The position numbers and the translations under genes were made by a program. From Bacteroidota bacterium (GTDB taxonomy: Bacteria > Bacteroidota > Bacteroidia > Bacteroidales > Porphyromonadaceae), in contig JAEWZH010000022.1 of assembly GCA_023395395.1 (NCBI GenBank), positions 1 to 51,764 of the forward strand: a DNA stretch of 51,764 bases, read 5' to 3'. The first letter of the stretch is position 1; each line of letters begins with the position of its first letter. Below the pieces are notes generated by a model, which saw only the letters and a list, made by a program, of their open reading frames with translations, had not been told where the DNA came from and ran no database searches. This document shows positions 42,426-51,668 of this stretch, in pieces.

Positions 42426-43559
42426 CTAATAATTCTTGATACAATAGCGCCCACCTGGGAGCGAACGGATACGTCCCTCCAATTCGAGGTCAAAGAGACG
42501 ACTCGATATGGTAGGGACATCCTCTCCCAATCGTAGTGCGAGATCCTCTAGTGTGAGTTCGTCTGCAGTCCGTAGCTCACGTATGATTGAATCGGATTCT
42601 TCTTCGTCATCAACGAAAGGGAGTGTTGGTTGCTTCGTCATCTCTGGGAGTAGATTGATTTCTCTCAAGATTTGCTCTGGGCTCGTAATGATGGAGGCCT
42701 TTTGCCTTTCTATGAGCTGATTACATCCTGCTGAGATAGGGTCAAAGAGCCTGCCAGGAGTCGCAAAAAGAGCTCGTCCATAGTCAAAAGCGATACTAGC
42801 GGTGATAAGAGAACCACCCTTCTCCGCACTCTCAATAACCAGTGTAGCATGGCTTAGACCCGCTACTATCCTATTGCGCTGCACAAATCGCTGTGGCAAG
42901 GCTCTTGTGTTGTAAGAGTATTCTGTCACAATGCCACCTCCGTTTGCAATCATCTCTTCTGCTAATCTTCGATGAGCCGAGGGATAAAGCGTATAGTGTC
43001 CGTGTGCGACTACACCTATACTCTTCAAACCATGTGCAAGGGCGGTCTGGTGTGCTAGCTTATCCACGCCATAAGCTAGTCCGCTTACGATAGTAATATC
43101 CGGACGATGGGTAGCTATCCCTTGTATCAGATAATTCAATACATCTTGGGCGTAAACAGTATTCTTCCTCGTACCGACAATACTAATCATCGGTGTAGCA
43201 GGAATCTCTCCGCGGACATAAAGCACAAGAGGGGCATCGAAACAATGGTCGAGATAGGCCGGATAATCGACTGCCCCGGCGAAAAGCAATTGAATATGGA
43301 CACCATGACTCGCCAATTGATTCAGTTTGATTATCTCCTCCTCTGCTTTTCTTTTCCCCTCTCCCGAAAGCAATACCCGAGCTAGCTTGGCACTAACGTT
43401 GGGCACAGAAATAAGATCGGCAACTGTAGCGGAGACCACTGCAGCTGCCGAACCCATCTCCTCTATCAAAGCTCTCGCTGTCACTGGACCTATACCGTCG
43501 GTAAGGCTCAGAGCGAGTAGTGCCCTCTCTTCGGGCGAGAGCTGATAGAAGTCTGTCAT
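42426..43559 (-). CDS. dprA: DNA processing protein DprA
   Basis: 377 residues. An N-terminal helix-hairpin-helix part (D-G-I-G-P-V-T-A-R-A-L) leads into the Rossmann domain with S-I-V-G-T-R, V-S-G-L-A-Y-G-V-D-K-L-A-H and F-V-Q-R-N-R-I-V-A-G-L-S, then a C-terminal winged helix (E-L-T-L-E-D-L-A-L-R-L-G-E). It loads RecA on incoming single strands in natural transformation. This bears on acquisition of the accessory genes in the window. The order thioesterase-dprA is conserved in many Bacteroidota. Confidence 0.95.
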   Translation of the reverse strand: MTDFYQLSPEERALLALSLTDGIGPVTARALIEEMGSAAAVVSATVADLISVPNVSAKLARVLLSGEGKRKAEEEIIKLNQLASHGVHIQLLFAGAVDYPAYLDHCFDAPLVLYVRGEIPATPMISIVGTRKNTVYAQDVLNYLIQGIATHRPDITIVSGLAYGVDKLAHQTALAHGLKSIGVVAHGHYTLYPSAHRRLAEEMIANGGGIVTEYSYNTRALPQRFVQRNRIVAGLSHATLVIESAEKGGSLITASIAFDYGRALFATPGRLFDPISAGCNQLIERQKASIITSPEQILREINLLPEMTKQPTLPFVDDEEESDSIIRELRTADELTLEDLALRLGEDVPTISSRLFDLELEGRIRSLPGGRYCIKNY

Positions 43560-43563
43560 GATA

Positions 43564-43986
43564 TCAGTATTCTATACCTCTCAATAGTTGATCGAAATAT
43601 TCGCCTCTGGTAAGTTTGCCATCTTGTACCAATACTGAAGAGACGTGCCCTGCAGCACAGAGCTTTTGATCCGACATACGGATTACGTCTTGGTCAAATA
43701 CCAGCTTCGCACCATCTCGGCGTATGTTGAGACCGACCCAAAAACGATCCCCACTCTTTAGAGAGACCTTGTAATCAATCTCCACTCGAGCAATAAACGC
43801 ATCATAGCCTGCATCGTGCATACGTCCGAAGTTATCTCCCAGGCTTTCGAGAAACTCATGGCGGGCATGTTCCATATAATGCTGGTAGTTGGCATTATTG
43901 ACCACACCCTGCAGGTCACACTCATAGTCACGCACCTTCATCTCGATGAGATAGAGGTATTTTTTCTTTGGCAGATTATTATTCAT
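43564..43986 (-). CDS. Acyl-CoA thioesterase, YbgC/4HBT hotdog family
   Basis: 140 residues with the 4HBT signature Y-E-C-D-L-Q-G-V-V-N-N-A-N-Y-Q-H-Y-M-E-H-A-R, where the Asp is the usual catalytic residue. It overlaps the U32 gene by 4 bp (ATGA) and precedes dprA by 4 bp. The substrate is unknown. Confidence 0.88.
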   Translation of the reverse strand: MNNNLPKKKYLYLIEMKVRDYECDLQGVVNNANYQHYMEHARHEFLESLGDNFGRMHDAGYDAFIARVEIDYKVSLKSGDRFWVGLNIRRDGAKLVFDQDVIRMSDQKLCAAGHVSSVLVQDGKLTRGEYFDQLLRGIEY

Positions 43987-45266
43987 TGGAACTTACTTTT
44001 ATTATTATCCTTTACATTTCTCATCACATAGAGGGCATCGCCCGGTCGTACCTTCTCAGGGACTTTGGCGCTGAAGCGCAGCCCTTTCTCGTCTATCCTT
44101 TGGTGAGACTCATCATCCACCCGCATATCCTCGGCAGAGAAGAATACTGCACCAGTAGTAGGACCAGCCACTAACAGTTCTTCGCCATCATCGATATAGC
44201 CTCCCTCCAACTCAAACTCCGCTACCCCTATATTACTAAAGTACTTGACCACTTTACCCACATGGGTCTTTACCTGTGTGGCAGACGAACCATACTTATG
44301 CGTCCATTCTCCCAGTCGCTGACCGAGATAGTAGCCATCCCAGAAACCCCGGTTAAATACCTTAGCCAAACGCTCGTCCCAATCGGCAATCTTCTCATCC
44401 GTATAGGAATTCTCGAGATGTGCGATGATTGCCTCATTGTAGCACGCACAGACCGTACGTACATACTCAGGTCCACGCGCCCGCCCTTCAATCTTGAATA
44501 CCCTTACTCCGGCATCCATCATCTTATTCATGAAATGGATGGTCTTGAGGTCCTTAGGAGACATGATATACTCATTATCTATCTCAAGCTCCATATCACT
44601 ACTATTGTCCTTAACGGTGTAGCCACGGCGACAAATCTGGTTACAGGCACCTCGATTGGCACTGCTATTCATCTCATGCAGACTCAAGTAGCATTTACCA
44701 CTTACCGCCATACATAGCGCTCCGTGAGAAAACATTTCAATCCTTATCAGTTCGCCCCTAGGTCCTCGGATATCTTGCTCTAGTATTGCGCGATGTATCT
44801 CATCTACTTGATCGAGATTGAGCTCTCTTGCCAATACCACGACGTCGGCAAAGCGGGCATAGAATCGAAGTGCCTCCACATTAGTGATATTGAGCTGCAC
44901 AGAGAGGTGTACCTCCACACCCTTGTCGTAGGCATAACTCATCGCAGCAATATCACTAGCGATGATTGCCGAGACTCCTGCCTCCTTGGCTGAATCGATA
45001 ATCTGGTGCAGCAAATTCATATCACCATCATAGATGATAGTATTGACGGTGAGATAGCTTTTGATACCTTTTTCATCGCATATCTTGACCATCTGTCGCA
45101 TATCCTCGGTATCAAATGTCTTGGCACTACGGGCTCTCATATTGAGTCCTTCAATACCAAAATATACTGCATCCGCACCTCCTTGGATAGCAGCATGGAG
45201 CGACTCCCAGCTACCCACAGGTGCCATTATCTCAAAATCCTTGCGTGTCAATCCCGCTTGCTTCAT
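43983..45266 (-). CDS. U32 family peptidase / tRNA hydroxylation protein TrhP-like
   Basis: 427 residues. The family signature is N-R-G-A-C-N-Q-I-C-R-R-G-Y with a preceding C-Y-L-S, giving the Cys cluster; F-K-I-E-G-R-A-R-G-P-E-Y-V is the other diagnostic block. Members are called peptidase U32; TrhP (YegQ) acts in 5-hydroxyuridine formation in tRNA, which is the more likely job. The C-terminus adds a small beta domain. The start shares a base with the GH130 stop, so translation is coupled. Confidence 0.88.
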   Translation of the reverse strand: MKQAGLTRKDFEIMAPVGSWESLHAAIQGGADAVYFGIEGLNMRARSAKTFDTEDMRQMVKICDEKGIKSYLTVNTIIYDGDMNLLHQIIDSAKEAGVSAIIASDIAAMSYAYDKGVEVHLSVQLNITNVEALRFYARFADVVVLARELNLDQVDEIHRAILEQDIRGPRGELIRIEMFSHGALCMAVSGKCYLSLHEMNSSANRGACNQICRRGYTVKDNSSDMELEIDNEYIMSPKDLKTIHFMNKMMDAGVRVFKIEGRARGPEYVRTVCACYNEAIIAHLENSYTDEKIADWDERLAKVFNRGFWDGYYLGQRLGEWTHKYGSSATQVKTHVGKVVKYFSNIGVAEFELEGGYIDDGEELLVAGPTTGAVFFSAEDMRVDDESHQRIDEKGLRFSAKVPEKVRPGDALYVMRNVKDNNKSKFQ

Positions 45267-46261
45267 TATAGGATATTGGTCTCTTTGGTAAACTTGATGA
45301 TTTCGTCGATATAGCCAAATGCCAAACCAGTAACACTATCGGCTGCACCATAGTACACTGCAATCCTACCGCTCTCTGGGTCATGCAAAGCAGCACATGG
45401 GAAGGTCACATTAGGCACATCACCCATACACTCATACTCGGTCAGCGGGCTAATCAGATACTCACCGCTGCGGGCAATCATCTTCCAAGGCTCATCTCTA
45501 TCCAATAGTGCGCTACCAAAAGCATAGACATAACCATTACAGCTACGTAGCACACCATGATAAATCAAAAGCCATCCTTCGCTCGTCTCGATTGGTATAG
45601 GGCCAGCTCCCACCTTGAGGCATTGCCAAGCACTCACCTCGAAAGGTGCTGGAGCCATCACATGCCTATGCTTTCCCCAAAATTCCAAGTCTGGGCTCTC
45701 GCTGTAAAATATATCCCCAAAAGCGGTATGTCCATTGTCACTCGGACGAGAAAGCATTGCGAAGTTTCCATTGATCTTTCGAGGAAATAGTACACCATTC
45801 CTATTAAATGGGAGGAAAGCATTCTCCACCTGATGGAAAGTCTCAAAGTCTTTAGTCCACGCCACTCCAATAGTAGGGCCATGATAGCCGTTGCACCAAG
45901 TCACATAGTACTTACCGTCTATCTCCACCACACGAGGGTCGTAGCCATACACCCACTCTCCTACCTCGGTGATATCGCAGGTAAATTCTATCTTCTCTGG
46001 TCTTATATCCCAATTGAAACCATCCTTGCTAAATCCCACGTGTAAGCGCATACGACGGTTTTTGTCATCTACTCGAAATACCCCCGCAAATCCATCCTTA
46101 AAAGGTACTACAGCACTATTAAAGATACTATTGCTATGCGGTGTAGCATACCTCCCAATCACAGGATTTTGGCTATAACGCCACATCACATCTTTCGAAC
46201 CTGCTGGGCGTTCCTCCCAAGGCATATTGGGCATCGGCTGCCCCACAATCTTTGTACTCAT
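45266..46261 (-). CDS. Glycoside phosphorylase, GH130
   Basis: 331 residues with the five-bladed GH130 layout: N-S-A-V-V-P-F-K-D-G-F-A-G-V-F-R-V-D, Y-D-P-R-V-V-E-I-D-G-K-Y-Y-V-T-W and later G-W-L-L-I-Y-H-G-V. Known members phosphorolyse beta-1,4- or beta-1,2-mannosides to mannose-1-phosphate; the length fits the mannooligosaccharide type, but specificity cannot be read by eye. The MFS gene just upstream (22 bp) probably imports its substrate. Confidence 0.9.
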   Translation of the reverse strand: MSTKIVGQPMPNMPWEERPAGSKDVMWRYSQNPVIGRYATPHSNSIFNSAVVPFKDGFAGVFRVDDKNRRMRLHVGFSKDGFNWDIRPEKIEFTCDITEVGEWVYGYDPRVVEIDGKYYVTWCNGYHGPTIGVAWTKDFETFHQVENAFLPFNRNGVLFPRKINGNFAMLSRPSDNGHTAFGDIFYSESPDLEFWGKHRHVMAPAPFEVSAWQCLKVGAGPIPIETSEGWLLIYHGVLRSCNGYVYAFGSALLDRDEPWKMIARSGEYLISPLTEYECMGDVPNVTFPCAALHDPESGRIAVYYGAADSVTGLAFGYIDEIIKFTKETNIL

Positions 46262-46283
46262 TTTATCAATACTATAAACCTAA

Positions 46284-47576
46284 TTATTTTACAATCTTTC
46301 TTCCTCCCTCATCATAAGTAAAAGGCACGAAGTAGGCACAAATCAATCCTGGAATCGCCACTATCAGGGCTATCAAGAAAAACAACTTGTATCCCACGGC
46401 ATCGCTAATAGCTCCACTCATCATCCCGGGTATCACTACGCTGAGATTCATCAGACTTGTACCTATCGCATAGTGCGCCATCTGATGTGGTCCGGGAGCT
46501 ACTTGCTGCATCATAAAGAGATTGAGCCCCACAAAGCCAAAGCCATATCCAAAGTATTCCATAGTGATCCCACTCGCTGCCCACCATATGTTATCGGGTT
46601 GGAAGTAAGCGAGCAAAAAGTAAACCACAAAGGGGATATTGAAAATGAGTGCCAGCTTAAATAGTACCTTCTTCAGACCATAGTGGCTGATATAGTAGCC
46701 ACTCAGTATGCTTCCGATGATAAATGCAGCCGTCCCTGCCGTCCCATAAATCAGCCCAAATTGTTCGTTGGTCATATCCAATCCTCCCACAGCACTATCT
46801 GCTTTCAAGAATAGAGGTGCCACCCTCATTGCCAAACCTTCGGTAAATCTATAGAGCAAGATAAATAAGAGGTAATACCAGATGTACCTCTTCTTGAAAA
46901 ACGAAGCAAAAATCCCCACAAAGCTCTGAATCGCATTGCCAAATGTCTGATCGGTCTCTCTTTCTGCGCGCTTAAAACGACCCGGGAGTATGACGATATG
47001 GTAAATTGCTACCACTAGCATGATTACAGCTGCAATAATAAAGACTATCCTCCACGACTGCAATACACCATAGTCGGTCGATAGCCTACCCACCAACCAT
47101 ACCAATCCGCCTCTAGCAAATATCTTGGCGATATTATAGGCCGCCCCTTGCCACCCTATATACTGACTTTGTTGCTTAAGGTCAAGGTACTGCATATAGG
47201 TACCATCACCAGCGATATCGTGAATAGACCCACTCACTGCCATGATGGCCATCAGAGCGATTGTGACCACAAAGAAATTACTCAGACCCAGACCGGCGAA
47301 GATAAGTCCCAATACTATCGCAGAGACCAACTCAGTCAATACCACATATTGTTTCTTAGTCCCCACCAGTTCCATCAGGGGGCTAAAAAGAGGCTTCAAG
47401 CTCCAAGGCAAGATTAGGAGCGATGCCCAAAATGTAATCTGGGTATCCGAAATACCCAAATCCTTAAACATCAAAAGCGACACATCCGACAGCATCACCA
47501 TCGGCAACCCCATAGCAAAATAAACTGTCGGAACCCAAAGAGCGGGGCTTTTGCCCCTCTTCATCATACTATCCAT
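46284..47576 (-). CDS. MFS transporter, probable mannoside importer
   Basis: 430 residues, about 12 hydrophobic segments, an N-terminal G-L-P-M-V-M-L-S-D-V, then L-S-M-A-type entry and a cytoplasmic loop with a conserved P-G-R-F-K-R. It resembles the MFS permeases that sit beside GH130 phosphorylases in Bacteroidota. Transport of a manno-disaccharide is inferred only from position. The first gene of the six-gene minus-strand run; a TAATTTTG -7 box precedes it. Confidence 0.85.
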   Translation of the reverse strand: MDSMMKRGKSPALWVPTVYFAMGLPMVMLSDVSLLMFKDLGISDTQITFWASLLILPWSLKPLFSPLMELVGTKKQYVVLTELVSAIVLGLIFAGLGLSNFFVVTIALMAIMAVSGSIHDIAGDGTYMQYLDLKQQSQYIGWQGAAYNIAKIFARGGLVWLVGRLSTDYGVLQSWRIVFIIAAVIMLVVAIYHIVILPGRFKRAERETDQTFGNAIQSFVGIFASFFKKRYIWYYLLFILLYRFTEGLAMRVAPLFLKADSAVGGLDMTNEQFGLIYGTAGTAAFIIGSILSGYYISHYGLKKVLFKLALIFNIPFVVYFLLAYFQPDNIWWAASGITMEYFGYGFGFVGLNLFMMQQVAPGPHQMAHYAIGTSLMNLSVVIPGMMSGAISDAVGYKLFFLIALIVAIPGLICAYFVPFTYDEGGRKIVK

Positions 47577-47600
47577 CCTACTCCTGATTTCTTATTCCCA

Positions 47601-47608
47601 CAAAATTA
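47601..47608 (-). promoter_or_regulatory. -7 box for the MFS-GH130-U32-thioesterase-dprA-GH29 run
   Basis: TAATTTTG on the minus strand, about 25 bp before the start codon. A TTG at proper distance is not seen, so support is partial. Confidence 0.45.
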
Positions 47609-47657
47609 CCCATTTTCACTCATATGGGCACCACCAATCTTCGCTTTCCTGCCATAA

Positions 47658-47708
47658 AAAGGGCGTCAAGGACTCAGGCTGCATGCCTCAGTCTCCTTGA
47701 CGCCCTTT
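47658..47708 (-). terminator. Strong terminator after the DUF4834 gene
   Basis: A perfect 15-bp outer stem (47658-47672 with 47694-47708) plus a short inner AGGC/GCCT stem. A and T runs on both sides allow use in either direction. Confidence 0.85.
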
Positions 47709-47726
47709 ATCGTGTTTCGACCGATG

Positions 47727-47993
47727 TTACTCCTTTATCTCCTCAAAGTCCACATACTCACCGCTCTCGAGGTCTATAGAAGCATCCTTTATCCGCTCCA
47801 CACTTGACTGTTCGGGATCAGTCTGCTTGCGCACACGTTCTTGGCGATCCCGTTCTTCCTCTGCCTGCCGCTGAGCTTCCTTGTACTGCTCTCTCATCTT
47901 GTACGCCTTTACCAGTGTCCTGCGATAGACAAAAGCGAAGTAGAAAATGAGTAGCAATGGCAATAGGAGTATAAATAATAAAAATGAACCCAT
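47727..47993 (-). CDS. DUF4834 family small membrane protein
   Basis: About 88 residues from the ATG at 47993 (M-G-S-F-L-L-F-I-L-L-L-P-L-L-L-I-F-Y-F-A-F). One membrane helix is followed by a charged helical region (Q-Y-K-E-A-Q-R-Q-A-E-E-E-R-D-R-Q) and an acidic end (G-E-Y-V-D-F-E-E-I-K-E). That order, with the D-Y/V-V-D-F-E-E tail, is typical of the Bacteroidota DUF4834 family. The function is unknown. Confidence 0.75.
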   Translation of the reverse strand: MGSFLLFILLLPLLLIFYFAFVYRRTLVKAYKMREQYKEAQRQAEEERDRQERVRKQTDPEQSSVERIKDASIDLESGEYVDFEEIKE

Positions 47994-48205
47994 ATCTAAT
48001 GTTATCTGACTCAAAACCATTCCGTCTCTAATATGACATCAAAAGTACCCAAAAAAGAGTAGACCTACTTGATATTTGCATATTTTATAGAGGGCACTTC
48101 ACTATCGAATACGCAACAGAGTCAGAAGTTTCAAAGTACTCACTGAGATATTATAGTTATGTTTGTGATACTATTACACTTGTGATACTTTTTATAATGT
48201 AGACG

Positions 48206-48934
48206 ATGAAAGAGTTTAAGGATAAGGTTGTTGTCATTACCGGTGGGGCGCACGGCATTGGTAAGTGCATCGCCGAAGCATTTCAAAAAGAAGGCGCCCA
48301 TGTCTGTATTATCGACAAGCGAGAGGGCAATCACTTTGTGGGTGACATATCACAAAAAGCAATACTCGAAGATTTTTCTGAGCAAGTAATCTCTAATCAT
48401 GGCACAGTCGATTACATCATCAACAACGCCCTGCCTATCATGAAAGGAATTGACGATTGTTCCTACGAAGAGTTTGAGTACGCCTTGAGGGTAGGCGTTA
48501 CGGCTCCGTTTTATCTGGTCAAGCTGCTTTCTCCCTATTTTAGTGAGGGAGCGAGCATCGTCAATATCTCCTCTTCTCGCGACCGCATGAGTATGCCCCA
48601 AACCGAGAGCTACACCGCAGCCAAGGGCGGTATCGCTGCTCTTACACACGCATTGGCTGCGAGCCTGGCTGGCAAAGCCCGTGTAAATTCTATTTCTCCA
48701 GGTTGGATAGACACAGAAGAAGCGACTTACAAGGGAGCCGATCTAATCCAGCATCCGGTAGGACGTATCGGCAACCCTCTCGACATCGCTCATGCAACCC
48801 TTTTCCTCTGCTCCAGCAAGGCGGGCTTCATTACGGGTGAAAACATCTGCATTGATGGAGGCATGACCAAGCAAATGATCTATCACGGCGAGCATGGTTG
48901 GCAGTTGATGACAGCGACGGACGAAGCCCAATAA
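48206..48934 (+). CDS. Short-chain dehydrogenase/reductase
   Basis: 242 residues of classical SDR type: cofactor motif T-G-G-A-H-G-I-G, N-N-A near residue 75, catalytic Ser in N-I-S-S-S-R-D and Y-T-A-A-K (Y-x-x-x-K), then R-V-N-S-I-S-P-G-W-I-D-T. The D-K-R after the second strand suggests NAD(H). The substrate is unknown. It is a lone plus-strand gene; 17-bp-spaced copies of TTGTGATACT lie just ahead of it (48163 and 48180) and may be an operator. Confidence 0.9.
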   Translation: MKEFKDKVVVITGGAHGIGKCIAEAFQKEGAHVCIIDKREGNHFVGDISQKAILEDFSEQVISNHGTVDYIINNALPIMKGIDDCSYEEFEYALRVGVTAPFYLVKLLSPYFSEGASIVNISSSRDRMSMPQTESYTAAKGGIAALTHALAASLAGKARVNSISPGWIDTEEATYKGADLIQHPVGRIGNPLDIAHATLFLCSSKAGFITGENICIDGGMTKQMIYHGEHGWQLMTATDEAQ

Positions 48935-48936
48935 CA

Positions 48937-50181
48937 CTATCTCTTCTTGAGGATGCTATTGACCACTCGAGAGGAATGGACTAACTTTCCCATCTCCGTA
49001 CGCACCTCGATGTCCCACACGTGTGTACTCTTGCCTTGGTGGATAATCCTACCTATTGCGTGAACCGTATCACCCGCGTGTGCCGAACCGATATGGTTAC
49101 CACTCACTTGCATCCCCACTTGTATCTCATTTTCTTTGAGCAAAAGGACAGAGCCATAGCCTGCCACCGTCTCGGCGAGTGCCAGAGATGCACCACCATG
49201 CAGAATGCCCATAGGTTGTTGTGTACGCTTGTCTACAGGCATGGTGCACTCTACATAGCCCGGCTCTAGCCTGACACATCTGATGCCCAGCGAACTCATA
49301 AGGGTATTACCCTCCATCATCCTATTGATATCCTCTACATCGATTCCCTCTGCATTGGTCTGATCAGGGCTGAGAATAAACTTATTGAGCAGGTGGAGGA
49401 TACCCCCTTCATTATTGCTCATAGTGACATAGTCTGCAGAGCGCTTCACTGCCTCCGTAGCATTGGCCATGGCGATGCCAAGCCCCGCCAGCTGTATCAT
49501 ACTGAGGTCGTTGTAGCTATCTCCGACAGCAATCAATTCGCTTGGCTTATACCCCTGATCTTGCAAGAGAAATCCGAGCGATGTCCCTTTGTCCACCCCA
49601 CTAGGTACGGCATCAAGAAAGTGCTCATTGGTAATAAAAAAGTTGAGCTCATCACCATAGTGTGCTTCCATTCGCTCCTTGAGGCGGTGTAATTGACTTG
49701 CCTCTCCGACCACTGCGACCTTGAGAGGATCTCGATCGAGAGCCTCAAGCAGATGATCTACCTTTGTGACAGGCATACCTCCATTGACCCTCTGCTCCTC
49801 GAGCACATAGGGATGATCCGGTTGTTCTGAGATGATTGACTGGTGGAGATACGAAAACATCGCCAATTCAGGCTCTTGCTTCACTGCTTCATACAGGTAG
49901 GAGAGTTGCTCACGTGGGAGTGCCCGGCGTGCCAAAATCTTCCCGTCTTCTACCGAAGTAATCTTCCCACCATTATAGGAAACGATATAGCCTCCGTATT
50001 CATCCAGTCTCAAATCCTTCGCCACCTGGCGGCACCCATAGGTGGGTCTTCCACTTGCCAGTACAATCTTGACCCCTAGTTGCTGTACTGCCATAATGGC
50101 ACTCACAGTACCAGGCAGTAGCCGTTTCTCATCATCGACCAGTGTGCCATCGAGATCGAAGGCAATAATCTTATACTTCAC
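48937..50181 (-). CDS. Fusion of HAD-IIB (Cof-type) phosphatase and hotdog thioesterase
   Basis: 414 residues. Residues 1 to about 270 are a Cof-type HAD phosphatase: I-A-F-D-L-D-G-T-L-V-D-D, L-A-S-G-R-P and G-D-S-Y-N-D-L-S-M. Residues about 285-414 are a PaaI/MenI-type hotdog domain with G-I-L-H-G-G-A-S-L-A-L-A-E-T-V-A and the later G-N-H. H-G-G and the Glu are the catalytic set of 1,4-dihydroxy-2-naphthoyl-CoA thioesterases. The two activities are not known to belong to one pathway. No stop separates the domains. Likely cytosolic. Confidence 0.88.
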   Translation of the reverse strand: MKYKIIAFDLDGTLVDDEKRLLPGTVSAIMAVQQLGVKIVLASGRPTYGCRQVAKDLRLDEYGGYIVSYNGGKITSVEDGKILARRALPREQLSYLYEAVKQEPELAMFSYLHQSIISEQPDHPYVLEEQRVNGGMPVTKVDHLLEALDRDPLKVAVVGEASQLHRLKERMEAHYGDELNFFITNEHFLDAVPSGVDKGTSLGFLLQDQGYKPSELIAVGDSYNDLSMIQLAGLGIAMANATEAVKRSADYVTMSNNEGGILHLLNKFILSPDQTNAEGIDVEDINRMMEGNTLMSSLGIRCVRLEPGYVECTMPVDKRTQQPMGILHGGASLALAETVAGYGSVLLLKENEIQVGMQVSGNHIGSAHAGDTVHAIGRIIHQGKSTHVWDIEVRTEMGKLVHSSRVVNSILKKR

Positions 50182-50205
50182 TCCATATACTACACCTCTT
50201 TTTTG

Positions 50206-51204
50206 CTACAGAGAAAGCATCTCCAAAGCTTTCACCGAAGCACTATCTACCATCTTATCATCCTTTATCGCACGACTAAATGGCACCAGTACGATTTCGT
50301 CATTGACGACGCCTACCATCACATTGCGCTGACCATCTAGGAGTGCTTCCACGGCGGAGACACCCATACGGCTCGCCAGTATCCTATCCTGGGCACAAGG
50401 GCTACCACCCCTCTGCATGTGACCAAGGATAGAGACCCGCACATCATATTCGGGATGAATCTCCTTTAGTCTTTCAGCCACGCCAAGAGCACCACCAGTC
50501 TCCTTGCTCTCTGCGACAAGTACGATACTGCTATTTTTGCTTTTCCTAAAACCATTGCCAACCATCTGTGCTATCTGCTCTTCAGCACTCTTGATTTCCG
50601 GGATAATCGCTGCCTCAGCACCTGAGGCAATCGCTCCATTGAGTGCCAAAAAACCGGCATCTCTTCCCATCACCTCTACCACAAATAGACGGTCGTGCGA
50701 AGAAGCAGTATCTCTGATCTTATCTACGGCATCCATAATAGTATTCAGTGCAGTAGCATAGCCAATCGTACTGTCGGTACCACTTAGGTCGTTGTCAATT
50801 GTGCCGGGGATACCCACTATCGGGAAGTTAAACTCTGCAGCAAATATCCTAGCTGCCGTCAGTGTGCCATCTCCTCCAATTACCACAAGCGCATCAATCC
50901 CATGCTTACGGATATTTTCATAAGCCATCACTCGCCCTTCGTGGGTTCTAAATTCGTCACACCTCGCAGTCTTGAGCACAGTACCACCTCGTTGGATGAT
51001 GTTGCTCACATTCTCTGTCTGAAAGTCCTTAATCTCGTCATTGATAAGACCTTTGTAACCACGGTAAATCCCCTTTACTTTTAGTCCCTTATAGATTGCG
51101 GTACGGGTCACAGCACGGACTGCTGCATTCATGCCCGGAGCATCTCCTCCCGACGTAAGGATACCGATGCAATTGATCTCATAACCTCCACTAATCTCGT
51201 ACAT
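50206..51204 (-). CDS. pfkA: 6-phosphofructokinase
   Basis: 332 residues. G-I-L-T-S-G-G-D-A-P-G-M-N-A-A-V, the ATP loop V-V-I-G-G-D-G-T-L (G-G-D-G indicates ATP, not pyrophosphate) and the F6P site P-G-T-I-D-N-D-L, then G-T-D-S-T-I-G-Y, are all present. It makes fructose-1,6-bisphosphate. The ATG at 51204 is the only in-frame start before the first strand and has a good promoter about 60 bp upstream. Confidence 0.96.
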   Translation of the reverse strand: MYEISGGYEINCIGILTSGGDAPGMNAAVRAVTRTAIYKGLKVKGIYRGYKGLINDEIKDFQTENVSNIIQRGGTVLKTARCDEFRTHEGRVMAYENIRKHGIDALVVIGGDGTLTAARIFAAEFNFPIVGIPGTIDNDLSGTDSTIGYATALNTIMDAVDKIRDTASSHDRLFVVEVMGRDAGFLALNGAIASGAEAAIIPEIKSAEEQIAQMVGNGFRKSKNSSIVLVAESKETGGALGVAERLKEIHPEYDVRVSILGHMQRGGSPCAQDRILASRMGVSAVEALLDGQRNVMVGVVNDEIVLVPFSRAIKDDKMVDSASVKALEMLSL

Positions 51205-51260
51205 GCTTTATAGTCTCAACGAGTAATATAACCTAAATAACCCCTCTCCACTCAACTTTA

Positions 51261-51291
51261 CAAAGATACCAATAAAGTATAGTCTCGCCAA
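51261..51291 (-). promoter_or_regulatory. pfkA promoter
   Basis: TTG at 51289-51291, a 20-bp spacer and TATCTTTG at 51261-51268 on the minus strand. Confidence 0.75.
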
Positions 51292-51354
51292 TCCACAGGA
51301 CGACCCATTTGTGTACAGTAGTTGCACCTTCGACCTATCACTCCTCAATCTTTC

Positions 51355-51474
51355 CTATAGAGCTCACGACCATTTAATATACACTAATTACTCAGTTTAA
51401 TATATACTAATTAATATATTTAATATATACTAATCTACGAATTAATATATATCAAATGGTCATGAGCTCTATAG
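51355..51474. repeat. AT-rich palindromic repeat element, copy B (120 bp)
   Basis: Terminal arms of 27 bp (51355-51381 and 51448-51474) are inverted repeats with two mismatches, beginning CTATAGAGCTCA. Inside are four units of the TTTAATATATACTAA kind. The same unit and flank occur at 34477-34592. Confidence 0.85.
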
Positions 51475-51637
51475 AGGACAGGGAACGATGATAGCGAAAT
51501 GGTTGAAAAGATCTATATCTTGAGGTCAATCATTAGCAACAGAGATGGACACGCCACTACGATGATTGTCGCAGCACGCCATTATTACAACAGTCTAAAG
51601 GAATCGGTGGGAGCCCCATAGGCGGCTAAACTTTTTA

Positions 51638-51645
51638 TATCTTTG
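51638..51645 (+). promoter_or_regulatory. -7 box for the gene at the right edge
   Basis: TATCTTTG, about 23 bp ahead of the ATG at 51669. Confidence 0.5.
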
Positions 51646-51668
51646 TGGGAAGACGTACAAGATGATTT

